Below, in pieces: positions 22,588 through 35,600 of a stretch of 64,000 nt of DNA. The position numbers and the translations under genes were made by a program. Each line of letters opens with the position of its first letter. Position 1 is the stretch's first letter. Under the pieces are notes generated by a model. That model had not been told where the DNA came from and ran no database searches. It was given only the letters and a program-made list of their open reading frames with translations. Origin of the DNA: Physcomitrium patens (taxonomy: Eukaryota > Streptophyta > Bryopsida > Funariales > Funariaceae); the NCBI RefSeq assembly GCF_000002425.4, contig NC_037259.1:5485481-5549480 (forward strand), given 5' to 3'.

Positions 22588-23034
22588 ATTGAAAAAAAAG
22601 AACTTTGAAGTTACAATACATAACATCTATAAGATTGCATATAAAGAGAGTATGGAGTAAGATGTATCTTACTTCCAACATCCATTACTTGTAGGTAGTG
22701 GTTATTGCCTTGAAAGACAACTTCCACTCTTTGACTTTTATACACATGGTCCTAAGATCCTTTGGCATTTAACTTCTTACAAGGATATCTTATAGTCATT
22801 GAATCCTTTAACATCTTAATTAACCATGAAGTTATTCTATGCCATATACTAATTTTTTAGTTGATATTTTATCTTCTTGACTTTGACTCTTCGTCTTTGA
22901 TCTTGTCCTATAGCTATAAGTTGTCATTTTCATTCATCAAGAGTTAATCTTTTGATCATTAATAACTTACATAAGATAGTATCATATACAATGTAACTTA
23001 TTCCACTTTCACTTTTATTTACTTATTTTAATAT
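22588..23034 (-). repeat. Copia-1 5' LTR (right copy)
   Basis: It begins ATTGAAAAAAAAGAACTTTG and aligns with 4346-4814 over its length, with roughly a fifth of positions different by eye. This marks Copia-1 as the oldest datable element in this nest. Confidence 0.75.
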
Positions 23035-26000
23035 GATACAAAATAGAAACTATTTTTGCCAAAATATAAAAGAAAGATCTGACTTATTAAAAATTAAGGT
23101 GATTCTTGATATAAAAGAAACACGTCTAACTTGCTTGCTTATTCATATTTTTATTTTAATGATTTTTAAACTCAAATATCTAAAAAATAGTCTTGTTCCA
23201 TTGTACATATCATTTTTTGAATCAAGATTATAAAAAATTATCACAAGTATGCCAACCTTGAGCCAAAGCTTATAAAAAGATATATTATTTATTTCAAGTA
23301 TATTCAAGTATTCTATTACAAAAACCTATTTATCAACTTATTCAACCATAGAGTTGGTACATAGGAAAATGCAACTTTTGTATATTAAAAGATCCAATAT
23401 AATACAAATGATTTGAACCTCTTCATCATTGTATAGTCCTAATATAACTTCTTTGCTTAATTTTTTTTTTGTTGAATGATATTCCTTCATGCATCTTAAA
23501 ATAGAAATCATTTGTATTAATAAAATTGATTATATTATTTTAAATAAAAACCATGCTTATTAGATATTACACATGTTCTTCTTCAAAAGTTTATAACTTA
23601 CTGTTATTCAATGTAAGAAGCTAATTTGCAAAGAAACAATCACCAAATTTGGCATGAAATTCATTTGTTGCTGTGGCTTGTATATTTTACTAGAAGAAAA
23701 GAATAATATCATGTCACCAAAAGTATGGCTCATTTATTGACAATGATACTATTTATGTTCTAGTTCTTTTTGGAATCACCAGAAGCACTTACCAAAAGTT
23801 ACTAAACATAATTATAATAATACTACCAAATGGTTCATCTTGATTAGTTATATTATAGACTATTCTATTGACAATATCAAATATGAGCTTGTCATTATTG
23901 GTACCTTATTTCAAATAATTAACATTATCTAATGCACCAATTAGGCTAATTTTACCTACTTGTAAATATTATAAGTAAAAGTTGATTCCAATTCAATAGG
24001 GATCTTAAATCTTAAATCTTAAATGTACCATCTAATCTTTTAATAGTAATAGAAAAGAAATACTTGAAGATACTACTGTAAGCATAATATTGCTATTAAT
24101 TCAAATATGCTTCAATAAAAGATTATCAAAAAATATCTTTTTAGTACTATTAAGGCAATCAATGCAAAATATTGTTAGTTTTGCCCTAATATAAGCATCA
24201 ATTATTTTATGATATACAACTTATTTTTTTTAGTTAAAAGTGTACTTTTATTTTAACATATATATGTATCTAAATAATATTATCTTTAAGATATTTTTTA
24301 ATCAAACAATGACTATATAGAATATCAAAATTTATTATAGGCTTTAGAATAATAAATTCTACAAGATTTTTACTAAATTTTTATAACTCTTCATCCATAA
24401 AAGTAAGTACAAAGCTTTTAACTTTCTTGTGGACTATTCTTATCCTTGATTTTACAAAAGATATGCAAAATCATTTAAAAGACTTTACTTTTCTTCGTCC
24501 AAATCATTATTATGCCAAAAAAAATGTAATACATCAAAATAACTACAAAAAGATTTTGCAATTGGTTGCATATCTTCATGCTCAGTGCTTTCTAAAGATA
24601 TTGCTTCGATTTCTTATTTATGCCATAAAATCAAGAGCTATATATGCAGCCTAATATATATTATAACCATAAAAAATTATTATTTAGAGATCTTTAAATA
24701 AAATTTTCTTCCATACTATTGTAAAAATTATTTCAAGAAATTATTATTTACCAACTAATGGACTTACAAAATATAGCCATTAAATTATTAGACCTCATTT
24801 TTGTAATTTCTATGTCTATTTATAATATCCTAAGTATATTTTCTTAAAAAATGTATATAAGAAACTTCTTTAGCTTAAGGCATTACCATGTTTGCTTCAA
24901 AATATTTTGTTAGCATCATTTTTTGCAACTAGTCTAAATTCAAAAATTGACTAAGATCCTTATTCATGTTGAATTTTATAACATGCTAATTTGACACATG
25001 TACTTGTAAATACATGACAAATAGAGATCTATCATGTATTATAAAGCTAAAAAGATGCCATACCACTTTAAATATTGAAATATATTTTTGTTAATAAATC
25101 TCTTGATTTTATTATTCTTTGAGATAACAGTCACTTAATAACAATCTTTATAAATATACTTAAAAAATATTTTATTATTTAAATTAATTAGTATAATTCA
25201 ATATTAATAAAAATATTGAATTTGGTGGCCAATTATAGAGTACAAGAGAAAATCCATTGGTTTTCCATTATACAATCATTTTTTACAACATGGATTCTTC
25301 ATTCATCTTAGTGTCAATAAATTAGATATCTACCTTCATTGCATCATGTTTTTGTTTTGAATGCTTAAAAATATTATTTTTGCATCTTCTATTGATCATG
25401 TATGAGGCATTTTATTTTTCATGTTTGATTAAAGCATCATATACCTTGGTATAAACTTAAATACTTTTGGATACAAAAAAAAGTATGGCAGTTTAGTTGA
25501 CATCAAAAAATCAAAATCTTCTCACATTCTCAACTTGTAATCACTCAATATGATCAAAATATGTGCATATTAGCTAGAACTTAGCTAGAACTTTATCAAA
25601 TGTCTTGTTATATACATCTTTCAAAAGAATTTTTAATTTTAATTGAAATACCAAATTTACAAGATCATGTCAATCTTTGACAGTCTATCTTTTTAAAAGT
25701 TTTGCTTCAATTTTGGACCACTTTGATTTCACTTGAATGTGAAAAATAAATATTATTTTTTAAATATATACACCACAACCATTGCATTTTGAAATAGTTG
25801 TATCATTTATTGTGACTATCTTATAAATAAAGAAGGTAAAATGAACTTCCAATTAATATGTATTGCATTTGTATCACTGCCAATTATAAGATCTTTGAGT
25901 CTATATTACAAATTGGATTGCAAAACCTTTTGGTTTTTACAAAATAACTTAACTTCATTTTTTTTGATACATGTATAAACACAAACCATGTATTTTTAAA

Positions 26001-27100
26001 GAAGCATATTAATTTACAAGATCTACATTTTATTTGCAGACATCTATAATATTTAAACATAGAATTGAATTTTTATTTCACACTCTAAGCCATTTCTACC
26101 AACAAATATATTTTTGTCAACATTCACAAATATATAAGTCTCTATTTAAATCTATTCAATGATATATTTGGATTTTATTTTATTTTTTCTTCATGGAAAT
26201 AAAAATACATATTGAAGCAATGAATATCATGGATACAAGGCACTTCTACATTTTAAGCCACCTCTATTTTTTGACTATAGCACAATATTTCTTTCATGCA
26301 TGCTTTTGTTATTTCCATCACGAACCACAATCCTTCCAATTTCATCTATCATTGGTATGTTATAATGTCAAGCATTTTGTTGCCAAAGTGCTAATAATTG
26401 GATTCAAAGATTTTCAATAATAATTTGACTTATACTCACAACAAGATGCACACATGGATTATAAATATGCAATATGTTTTGTGGTACTTATATAAAATCT
26501 TGTTGTAAGCTTACAAAATGCGTTATTTTGTTTGTAAGATCTATTCTTAAATCAAAAACATAGAATTGGACAAACTTGAAAATATTTCTATTAAAAGAAA
26601 GTAAGTTGTCAATTTAGTGGTATAGTTCTCTTTAGAAGTTATACATGTATTTGCTTTTAGATAAGACAACCATCAATTTTTGCTTTGACAAATATAAATG
26701 CTAATGTATTATTATACTTGCAAATATTATCCTGGAATGCCCTTGATTTATAATTGACACCTTCTAAAGCCTTTGTGCAACCTTTTTAGAATTCACATGA
26801 AAAAATAGAGATTTATCTCCAAAGATATAGACATATCATAACATAATAAACATGATTATGTTAAATTTATTAAAATTTTGATAAAATCAAAATTTTATAT
26901 AAATTTCTATTAAAATATTATTTATGATTTGTTGTTATAATTTTAAGAAATAGTGTGTATGTGTGTGTGTGTGTGTATGTGTGTGTGTTTTTTTTTTAAA
27001 ATAAATAAAATGTAGATGCAATATTGTCATTCATCAAAGGAAAAAATTGTTATGTGGAATAGTAAAATCAAATGAACAACTTTAAATATTTATTTTAAAT
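23035..27100. other. AT-rich intergenic DNA, no gene seen
   Basis: About 4 kb of strongly AT-rich sequence with only short chance frames. Scattered stretches look like worn-out repeats, but I could not assign any to a family. A (TG)n-rich run ending in a T-run lies at about 26952-26997. Confidence 0.7.
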
Positions 27101-28800
27101 GTAGAAATTTCATCTTCAAAATCCGATCTTAGATACGTTGATATTCCGGATACTATTAGGAAGTATTCACATCAGTTCATTTCTCTTTCGTAAATTATTT
27201 GCTTATCAACTGTGATGATCCCTTTCTGATCCCCTTTTTAACGACCACCGATCTTGATTCTGAGTTAGATAATGCTCTTGTCAGCAATGAATTTGTTACA
27301 GTGAACAATTAAAAATCATCAATCCCTCCATGCAAGTTGTAATTTAGACTAACAAAAACAAGGTTATGGGATGATTTATGCCTCCGGATTCCACACGTAT
27401 GTGTGAACTTGTACACATGTGTGTGAGTTTGTGTGTGTGTGTGGTTGGCCGTGTTTGTACGTCGAACATATTGCATCCCAAGTCTCATTCCTTTGGAAGA
27501 TGCTGAGGAAACCAAGAGGATCACATTTGCGATTCAGTTAATGGGGCCGATCGAAGCTTGTGTGCTGTAATGCACCAGTGATAAGGGTCATGCGAGTAGC
27601 ATGCATCATCAACAATCATCTTGGTGACTTGCGAACCATTCATTCTTGATTTATTTACATTGCGAGGATTTGCATTAACATGGTCCATCATATTAACAGC
27701 CGAGTTAATATTCAGTCCGTTCACAGGGATGTCGATGATGGAGGTCTCAGATTGGGCCCCTGGGAAAACGTTTTTGAGGACAAATCTAGACAATATAAGG
27801 ACATAACGAGGTGTTTTTAACTGTCGCTGGACCAGGTTGACCAATCTGGAGTTTTTTCCCATCATGTGCTTCTTCACTGCGAATGCTGGTCGCTTAGTCT
27901 TCAACTGGTGTGCTGGTTTTGATTTATCCTGGCGGATCTCTATTTTTTTTCCCTACAAAGTTGGATTCGGTGCTGTCCTACATGGCGGGGACGAGCGTAC
28001 CAATCCCGGGAATCCAGCACCATTCTGAGCCGCGATGCATTCCAACGGTGGAGACAGAATCATTCCAGTTTCAGCTCTTTGTACGCGAAGACTCGTAAAT
28101 TAGCTGATCTGCGCGTATTCCTATTGATCGTTCCCTGTGCCAAACACTTATTTTAGTCAAGCTGTTGCACGAAGCCATGCAGGAGCTGCCAGCTATATAT
28201 GGCCCCTGCACCGAGCATGACGCCAGCGATTTTGCAACTTTTCCACATCTGAGAGCCGTGAGCGGTAGCCGGAATATCGGCTGCCCAGATCCAGTGTTGC
28301 TGTGTCCTTCCTGTTAAGCCTATTTCCGCACTTCCTCGATCTCATGTAGTTTCGTTTGCGTATATCATCTCGCCACTGTCTTGAATCGATTCCACACCGC
28401 TGAAAAACGACTTTCGTCCGCACTGCCAAATATGGCAACTCCCTCAACTAGGAACTAGACATTGCGAGACCCTATGCTGCTGCAGAGACTCTTTATTTCC
28501 TCGGATTCAAAGCTCAACCCAAGTGCTGGTTTTGTAATGGCTATTCCTTGCTCTCTCACACTCTGACATGATCCCTCGGGATCTGTCTGCTGAGGAAGGA
28601 ATCACATGATGTGGAGCCCCCTCTGCAGTAGATCACCAATCCAAGGTGGGTCTGATCTACAGCTCCGTAGATCTGAGTAGTAGTAGCAACTCCATGTGTG
28701 CCGAAGCTTGTGCGATGATCTGGAATTTTTAATGGTGGTGTCGGTGTTCTTATCGATGGATCATTGTGTTGCAATGTTTTTTTCTTGCATGTGTTTCAAT
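27101..28800. other. Balanced-GC island with an unrecognised ORF
   Basis: Composition rises sharply compared with both flanks, as at gene islands elsewhere in the window. Short frames exist on both strands. Several GT and AG sites could be splice borders, but no domain is recognisable and I could not build a convincing exon chain. Imperfect (TG)n runs lie at about 27395-27445. It could be a lineage-specific gene, a long non-coding RNA, or a decayed gene copy. Confidence 0.4.
27521..27904 (-). CDS. Hypothetical small protein (127 aa)
   Basis: The longest clean frame in the 27.1-28.8 kb island. It starts with ATG at 27904, gives 127 residues and stops at 27521. The N-terminus is basic (KTKRPAFAVKKHMMGK), the middle is mixed, with DIPVNGLNINSAVNMMDHV, and the end has CYSHDPYHWC. 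No signal peptide, membrane span or known motif is seen. Codon use is unremarkable. It may be one exon of a longer minus-strand gene or a chance frame. Confidence 0.25.
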   Translation of the reverse strand: MKTKRPAFAVKKHMMGKNSRLVNLVQRQLKTPRYVLILSRFVLKNVFPGAQSETSIIDIPVNGLNINSAVNMMDHVNANPRNVNKSRMNGSQVTKMIVDDACYSHDPYHWCITAHKLRSAPLTESQM

Positions 28801-30718
28801 CTCTTAATCGAACTCTGATTGCTACATGAAATGATTTCTTTTCAACGAGATTGTAAATTTCAAACTATTATGATGAATAAACAACATAACAAGTTCTTTG
28901 AGGCATCTACTAGATTAGGTTGATGTTAAAGGATGGGGTTTCTATTATAAGACGGGAATAGAAAGTTATAACTTGTAGCATTGTAAGGGGATGTATTTTA
29001 TATTTATTGTGGTTTATTTTGGAAATCACAGATATTTTTGTAGAAAAATTTAAAGGTTTTGGATAAGTTTGTTTAAAGAATATTAGGAAATTTGAAAAAT
29101 ATTTCGTAAACATATGTAAATAAAGTAAGAATAACTAAATAAATTAAAGGAGTTAAATTGATAACAACATTAATGAAGTTGAGATAAGAATGACATATTT
29201 ACAATTAGAGTGTAAATAGTGTTCTTAAAAAATATTGTATTTGAAGAGAATCTACTTCAATGCTTAATAAAAATAATCCAAGTTATATGTGATGATGTTT
29301 TATAACTTAACATTGCACATCAATTCTATAGTAATTTATCAAAGATTAATGTTATATAATATTTTTAGCTACAAAGACTAATATATTACTTTAGGCATAA
29401 TATTTAAGACATATTTATTAAATACATATGTTATTAATTATAAATATAAAATATTAATTATTAGTATTATAAAATTTAATATTAACATCAAAAAAATATT
29501 ATAGATAGATTTTATATTTTATTTTTATTTTAATGATACTTTTTTTAAAAAAAAATTAACGGCTTTAAAATCATGTATCTATGGTTTTTTTAATTTATTT
29601 TCTTAAGTATAATCAGCTTGAAAGTTCCACCTACTACATCACAATATATCTTAGAAGAGCTTTAATTGTTCAAATAGATAAGTAATACAATGTAAAAAGT
29701 AGACTTTAATATTTGCCAAGGATGTCTAAAATATCTTTGAAGGCAAACTAAATTTGTAACTTGATATTAAGCTCTTTATCTATAAGATATTCTTTATTCA
29801 TTGCAAGGTGTTTTATCTCTATAATGCATAATTTTTTCTAAAATATGGCTATATGGCTAAATTTGAAATATGAAATATGGCTAAATTTCACAAAATGGAA
29901 GAGTAAATCTATGAATGAGTATGAAAATCAAAGTTGACAATCTATTTGTTCTATAAGCTTTGCATTGGTATAATTGAATCACATCTCTTCAGCAATAATA
30001 ATAAAAAAAAAAAAATTGCAAATAGAGTTGACTTGCAAAAAACTATCAATTTAGTAATGGTCATTCTTTCTTGTTTTCTATGTAATCTTTTAAAATAAAA
30101 AACTTGAGTAGTAAAGCTTGTATTGTGAGCATTAACATTGTGCAACAAAATAAATATTGTTCTCTCAAGTATCTATCAACATTTTACTAATTCATGTTTA
30201 AATTTTATTTATTAAATGGCTTACATGTGTACTTGTTTAACACAATACAAACTATATTTGTTAACTATTTCTTTACAGTCTTCATTGTAAAATACTCTCT
30301 ATTTTTTTGCATCATGTTGTAGTTCTTTGCCTTTGTGTAGTCCCCACAAATATAGAAGTATATAGAATTTGAATTATATTCCAATTATTATTCATGTAAA
30401 CAACACACACTCTAGAATATTTTTTTTGACACAAAATTGAAGCTTTTATGTCTAATTTTATATTATATAGATCATTAATATTGTAATTTTTTTTAAATTA
30501 ATTTATTCACTTTGTGATTCAAAAACTATGTACAAAAGTATCTATGTAACAACATCTTTTTTTTATGAATTTGAATTCTATATTCCATTAGAACTATATT
30601 AAATGCACAAATAATCTTCAACTACCAAGATTTTTATTTTTATTTTTATTTTTTTTTCAGATTTATTTATTCACCTGCATATACACTGCTTTTATTTATT
30701 TATTTATTTTTGATGTAG

Positions 30719-30749
<31 letters not shown>

Positions 30750-31400
30750 CCTTTATAACTCTTCAACTACATACACACATCAAACTTGATCAATTTTGAT
30801 AAGTTTTATGTATTAACATATTTATAAAGATGTGAATTTTGTATTTATTATTAAAAGGTACTGCATTGTCATTTTTACACTATGAAAATAATTGTTGATT
30901 TTAAATTTATCTTATTTCAGTTTTATTTTAAATATATATGCATAAATATACATATATAAATATATATATACTATTTTCCTTAAAATTAGATTTCTTTTAA
31001 AATCCCATTTTATCTTTATATACCACAAAAATAAAGTATAGTAGTTAATTATTTGTATTGCTAAATAATATTGTTGCTTATGTGCTCTGAATTATTTTTC
31101 ATAAATTTTATCTAATATATCACATTTACTTTATATAGAAAACATTCACGTGCTTAAAATTTCACACAAACCATTAGATGTACTAGAATTTTTTTCACCA
31201 AAAATGCTACAAAATGTCAAGCAACAAATTAGACCCAACCATCAAAACTTTGGATATGTATACTTAAAACAAAAACATGTAGTACAAGAGACAATCGGAA
31301 GGTTATGTTATTGCATAAATGAAAAAAATGAAATACTAAGCAAAACGCTCTATCTTTACTATTGTTCTAAAAAAAACAGAAAAAACTCTAAGCTAGAGGT
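28801..31400. other. AT-rich intergenic DNA, no gene seen
   Basis: Strongly AT-rich, with a (TA)n run at about 30725-30750, T-rich runs near 30640-30660 and 30690-30710, and an A-run near 30001-30014. No supportable coding or structured feature. Confidence 0.7.
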
Positions 31401-32050
31401 CCTAAGACCATGCCAGAGGTGAAGATTCCTGCCCGCTACCGCCCCTAAGACCGTTCCGGAAAAGATTCCGCCCATGATCTTCTTAAGATCAGTCCCGTGG
31501 AAGATTCCAGCCCACGACCGTGGTGGCGTTTGCCTTTCCTGGTTGTGGCGAGAGAGCTGAGGAGGAGACGTGCAGGGGACCTCCATGCTGCAAGGGAATT
31601 GTGGGGTGAATCTCATAAATTGCGTTGATGTAGTTGATTGTTGCAGCGAGAGTTGAGGTGGGGCGAAGTCACTTGGGTTCGGTTGGTCGTGAAGGAGAGA
31701 GCGGAGAGTGCTTGACCCTCCTCGACAGCACCACGGACCCGCCGACCTTCGCGTATTCCTGGGCCGTATTCTCCTGTGCTGGTGGGAGGTTTGGAGGTTT
31801 TCTCCAGCGTCGGCGCGCTCAAGGAGCTCTTTTTTTAAACAACCATGGGTCGGATGCGATGGGGAGCTTGGACGACGTTGCATTTGAGAAGAACGAGGAT
31901 TCGAATCGCTGTGGGCTGGACTTGATTCAGCGTCTATTCTCAGGGGGGCTGTGAGATGAGAATGTGACTGCTTTCCGTGGGCATTGAACACGATGCTATG
32001 GCCTCGTGTCTGGATGAAAAGATGGTTTTTTTTGGGATGTCGAGCACTTA
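31401..32050. other. GC-rich island of unknown nature
   Basis: GC-rich sequence begins abruptly at about 31400 and fades near 32050. A 210-codon minus frame (31359-31991) and a 107-codon plus frame (31634-31954) overlap, but both look like by-products of composition: the minus frame is Ser/Pro/Arg-rich, and neither shows a domain. It may be the 3' part or promoter of an unrecognised gene, or a decayed gene. It lies about 0.6 kb downstream of the PHD gene stop. Confidence 0.35.
31403..31525. repeat. Degenerate tandem repeat, about three units
   Basis: Units of roughly 38-42 bp begin near 31403, 31445 and 31483. They share a TAAGAYC start and a GAAGATTCCNGCCC core. Copies differ by several substitutions and small length changes. 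The array sits at the left edge of the GC-rich island. Confidence 0.6.
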
Positions 32051-32624
32051 AAGAACTGTTTTCGTCATAAGTGCGAAGAAAACGTGAAGTTCTTTCACAG
32101 CTGGACAGAATGCTGTTCTCAGATGATATCTGTGCAGGTCTTTGTCATCCTTGGTTTTAACTTTGAAAATTGATAAAAAATACCATGCTTTGATACTTGT
32201 GCACATAATTGAGTGATCGTGTTAATGCTCAAACTTCACCTTATGGTTTAGAACCTCCAAGGTTCGAGCACTCCATGCAAAGAATTCATATTCCTACCAT
32301 GAGATTATCCGTATATTGAGCAAAGGTACTTGGAATCCCAGTTCAAGACTACGGCTACGTTTTTCAACGTCGTTGACCGAATTCAGATTTCTGCGATGCT
32401 CTGGTCATTATCCAGTTCGATCTTTGAAGCTCAAAGTGCGCAGCTCGTCAACATGTTGTGTCCTATCAACATCATTATCAACGCAAGTACAGCGGCATGA
32501 AGAGGATACACCACAAAAATGTTTAGTCCCAACTGAGGTTCATAATGTCTATGGAACAACCAATGTACAGGAAAATTAGACATGTGTGCCATAAGCACAT
32601 CTGCTTTGGCGAAGCAAACATGAA
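32051..32624 (-). other. Probable 3' UTR and downstream flank of the PHD gene
   Basis: Composition stays near balanced for a few hundred bases beyond the TGA at 32625-32627, then falls. Small frames here are not supported. No poly(A) signal could be fixed. Confidence 0.4.
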
Positions 32625-35600
32625 TCACCGCCGTCCTGCAGCCCAATGGTCATTGTACCTGTCGAACTTCCCCAGAGAAATACGCTCGTCAAGCGTCACC
32701 GCATCAATGTGTTTTACAAGCATTGTAGTGCCAGTGAAGACCAACAACCCCATCATTGAACGAATATGTTTGAGCTGCACACAAAATTGTCCAAAAACAA
32801 ATCCAGCGTAAGCAACTGCTATACATCGATAACACCAGTTTTCATCACAATTACTAAGCAAGAGGGAGCCTAACGACCTTGTAGTGTCAATGAGACGATT
32901 CAAAAAGAAAATCCAGCAAATAATCAATCACAAAGGCATAAAGTTGAAAATAGCAGCGTAAACCACAGTAGATACCTTACGTTTCTGACCCATTTAATTG
33001 CACTTGAGCCCAGCTAATCAAAGCTGCCTTTCTGAGATTCTTTTAACGGAAACTTGAACAATACTACGTTACTAAGCAAGCATAAAATGGAACAGCTCCG
33101 ATAAAATTTCGAACACATAAAACGAACTGAAAACCAAGAGGTCATACCTGTGCATCCTCCATACGAGAGAATCCAAACCTATTCACCCAAACAAACTCTG
33201 CGTTCTTGCTTGCTGGGAGGACTAAACGTTCCACGTTAAGAACGCCAAGGAGCCTTTCTATAGTGGTCATGAGTGCCTTGCAGAAACCCTACTTCCAGAA
33301 AATAAAATGGTAAAAGACTCAATACACAATGATAACCCAACGCACAGTTCATGAAAGTGCATATCAAAGATAATTACCATACGCCTTAAAAAGAAGCTTC
33401 AAATAGGAAAAAATCACCTCCAACTACGATAACAAGAGGAAAAAATTACCTGGTCTTGGTGATCAACACTAGTCGCGATAAGTGGAACTTCAGCAACTTC
33501 CCGACCAAAAATTTGCAGTAAAGCTGTCGAGACCACCTTCTCACTGTAAAACAAACATTATCAACGGCCATAATATTGCTCAAGTAAGAGAGAATACAGA
33601 AAACTATCATTTCCGACGCTCGACCACTACACGAAATAGAGCAATTTTCTCAAATGCGACCCAAACAACTACTCTATACAAATAGCAGAAAGGATATGTC
33701 AGAGGTCGAAACAGCTTACTTGAGCGTTAGAACCACACAGTAAATCCCATCAAAATCATAGTCTTTAAACCTCCGGCTGCATGAGACGACAACACAAGTT
33801 CAAATCATAACCGAAGCATGCCATGAAATTCCCCATAGGGAGTAAAACGCCATACCAACTAGGGAGAAGGAAACAAACCATAAAACTCGTATCGAATAAT
33901 AACCATGTTTGAGATAATGTGGCACACCTGTAAACCATGATGGGGATCATGTTCTGTCCAGAAGGAGCATCCTTGATTGGATCAGAGCATTCCTTGAAAA
34001 CAAAAACATAACGAAATTGTATCAGCAGGTCGCTCATATGAAGAAAGTTAGCATCGCTATACATTTGACGCTGCAGAATAGAATTGAAAGGATTAAATAC
34101 GTATAACTTGAACTGGGTAGCACTAAAGACGTCGAATACGTCGAATGAAAGCACACAATTACGATGCGTAGAGAAGATATAGGGGACAATCAGTACCGTA
34201 AATATCTCCACAGCCTGAGCAAGTGTGCGTCCATTGACAGGGTTTTCACCAGCGCCGTGTAAGATTTGCCACCCAAAAACTGGGCTACTGGATTCAGCCA
34301 TCTCAACAATACCCTGTTGATGTTGCCGACTTTCCAACAAGTCATTTACAATGTTGTCTGATAATAACTCAGGTCCATTTGCCACAAGCTGAGATAGAAC
34401 TTGCACTATATGCTGACAATTCGGCTGGCAATACCATTCGGCCTCTGGTAGCTCCTGTCACATGTAAGATGGTGATGAACGACCTGACTAAATATGTGTG
34501 AGCATGCACAAAAGGTGAAGTAAAATGAATACAAACTTCAAACCTATCAGCATCGCGATTTCGACAAAGCAATATGCAACAAAAGATGGGGTCTGCATCA
34601 ATTTCCAATAACTTACATCCAATATTCCGGATTCTCTTAAGCAGCCAACATGGTACTCTCGTCCACACTGGAAAAAGAAAAAACGAAAGAAAGAAAGAAA
34701 AAGAAAAAGGTACCTAGTCAGCATATTTCCACAGGCGAAATCAACACAAGCAAAACAAAAATGAGATAACGATTTCATTACAAAAGTGCAGTTGACTCAC
34801 TTGATCACAAACCAACATTGTCATATCAAATCCACACTTCTTCAATGTCCATTTCCTGCACAAATAGAAAATTACAACAGCGGTCAAAACCACCAAGTAC
34901 ATACAAAAACGATTCACATCACCGTAATGAAAACCAGTACATATCACAAAGTCTTTCTACAACTTACTTGCAGATGGCGCAGCCACTACTTGAATCTGGT
35001 GCTTGAAAGAGCCGTACATTGCGCCCTGTGTCATCTGTTGCTGGAATATTAGCAGTTGCATCTACACGTTTTTTTGATGTTTTATGCGCACCCTCTACAT
35101 TCTTCTGACATATCTTGCACAACGGGTGACCAGAATCTGCCTCTGCCCCATTAGAAGCCAGGAAAGAACAAAACGTGTCAGCTACTCAATTCTCTAGTAG
35201 ATTACACCACGCCGTATTAGTAACGGAGTTTAGGCTCCACACAAAAGCCTATCAACATATCTACAAAAAACTTACAACACTTTTCAGGGGATTTTCTGAC
35301 CTTGACAAGAAAAACGCGTGCCAAAATTGATGCACCACGTTGATTCACAACGCTGGCTTGATGCAAGAACACCTTGCTCTTCACTACCAGAACTCGACTT
35401 TACATCCCCAGTTCGAGCAACTTGATGAGCTCTATCTCCAAGCTTGCTCTGATAGGCTAACTCTTTACACATGTCTTTCAAAGACCGACCATCTGCCAAC
35501 AAAATGCTCCCATATCTGCAATTTTGATCATTTAGGAGAGAAAAACTTAACAATATCATTACAACAAGGAGAGTGCAACACAATTCATATCACAATAAAA

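Larger units (their letters stand above)
4346..23034 (-). mobile_element. Copia-1: old Ty1/copia LTR element, split by two gypsy insertions
   Basis: Related LTRs lie at 4346-4814 and 22588-23034. Between them, on the minus strand, are copia parts in family order: gag and protease remnants, integrase, reverse transcriptase, RNase H. Subtracting Gypsy-2, Gypsy-1 and their target duplications leaves about 5.6 kb, close to Copia-2 (about 5.3 kb), with which it shares gene order and LTR edge sequence. The LTRs differ at roughly a fifth of positions by eye. No clear target duplication is seen (AATGT against GATAC). The element is old and heavily broken, with many breaks in every domain. Confidence 0.85.

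Noticed and set aside
31634-31954. A plus-strand protein ending in a gene-like tail
   Set aside because: No domain and no matching upstream exon could be found.
31359-31991. A 210-codon minus-strand protein
   Set aside because: Ser/Pro/Arg-rich, overlaps an opposing frame, spans a degenerate repeat and shows no domain. Most likely a composition effect.
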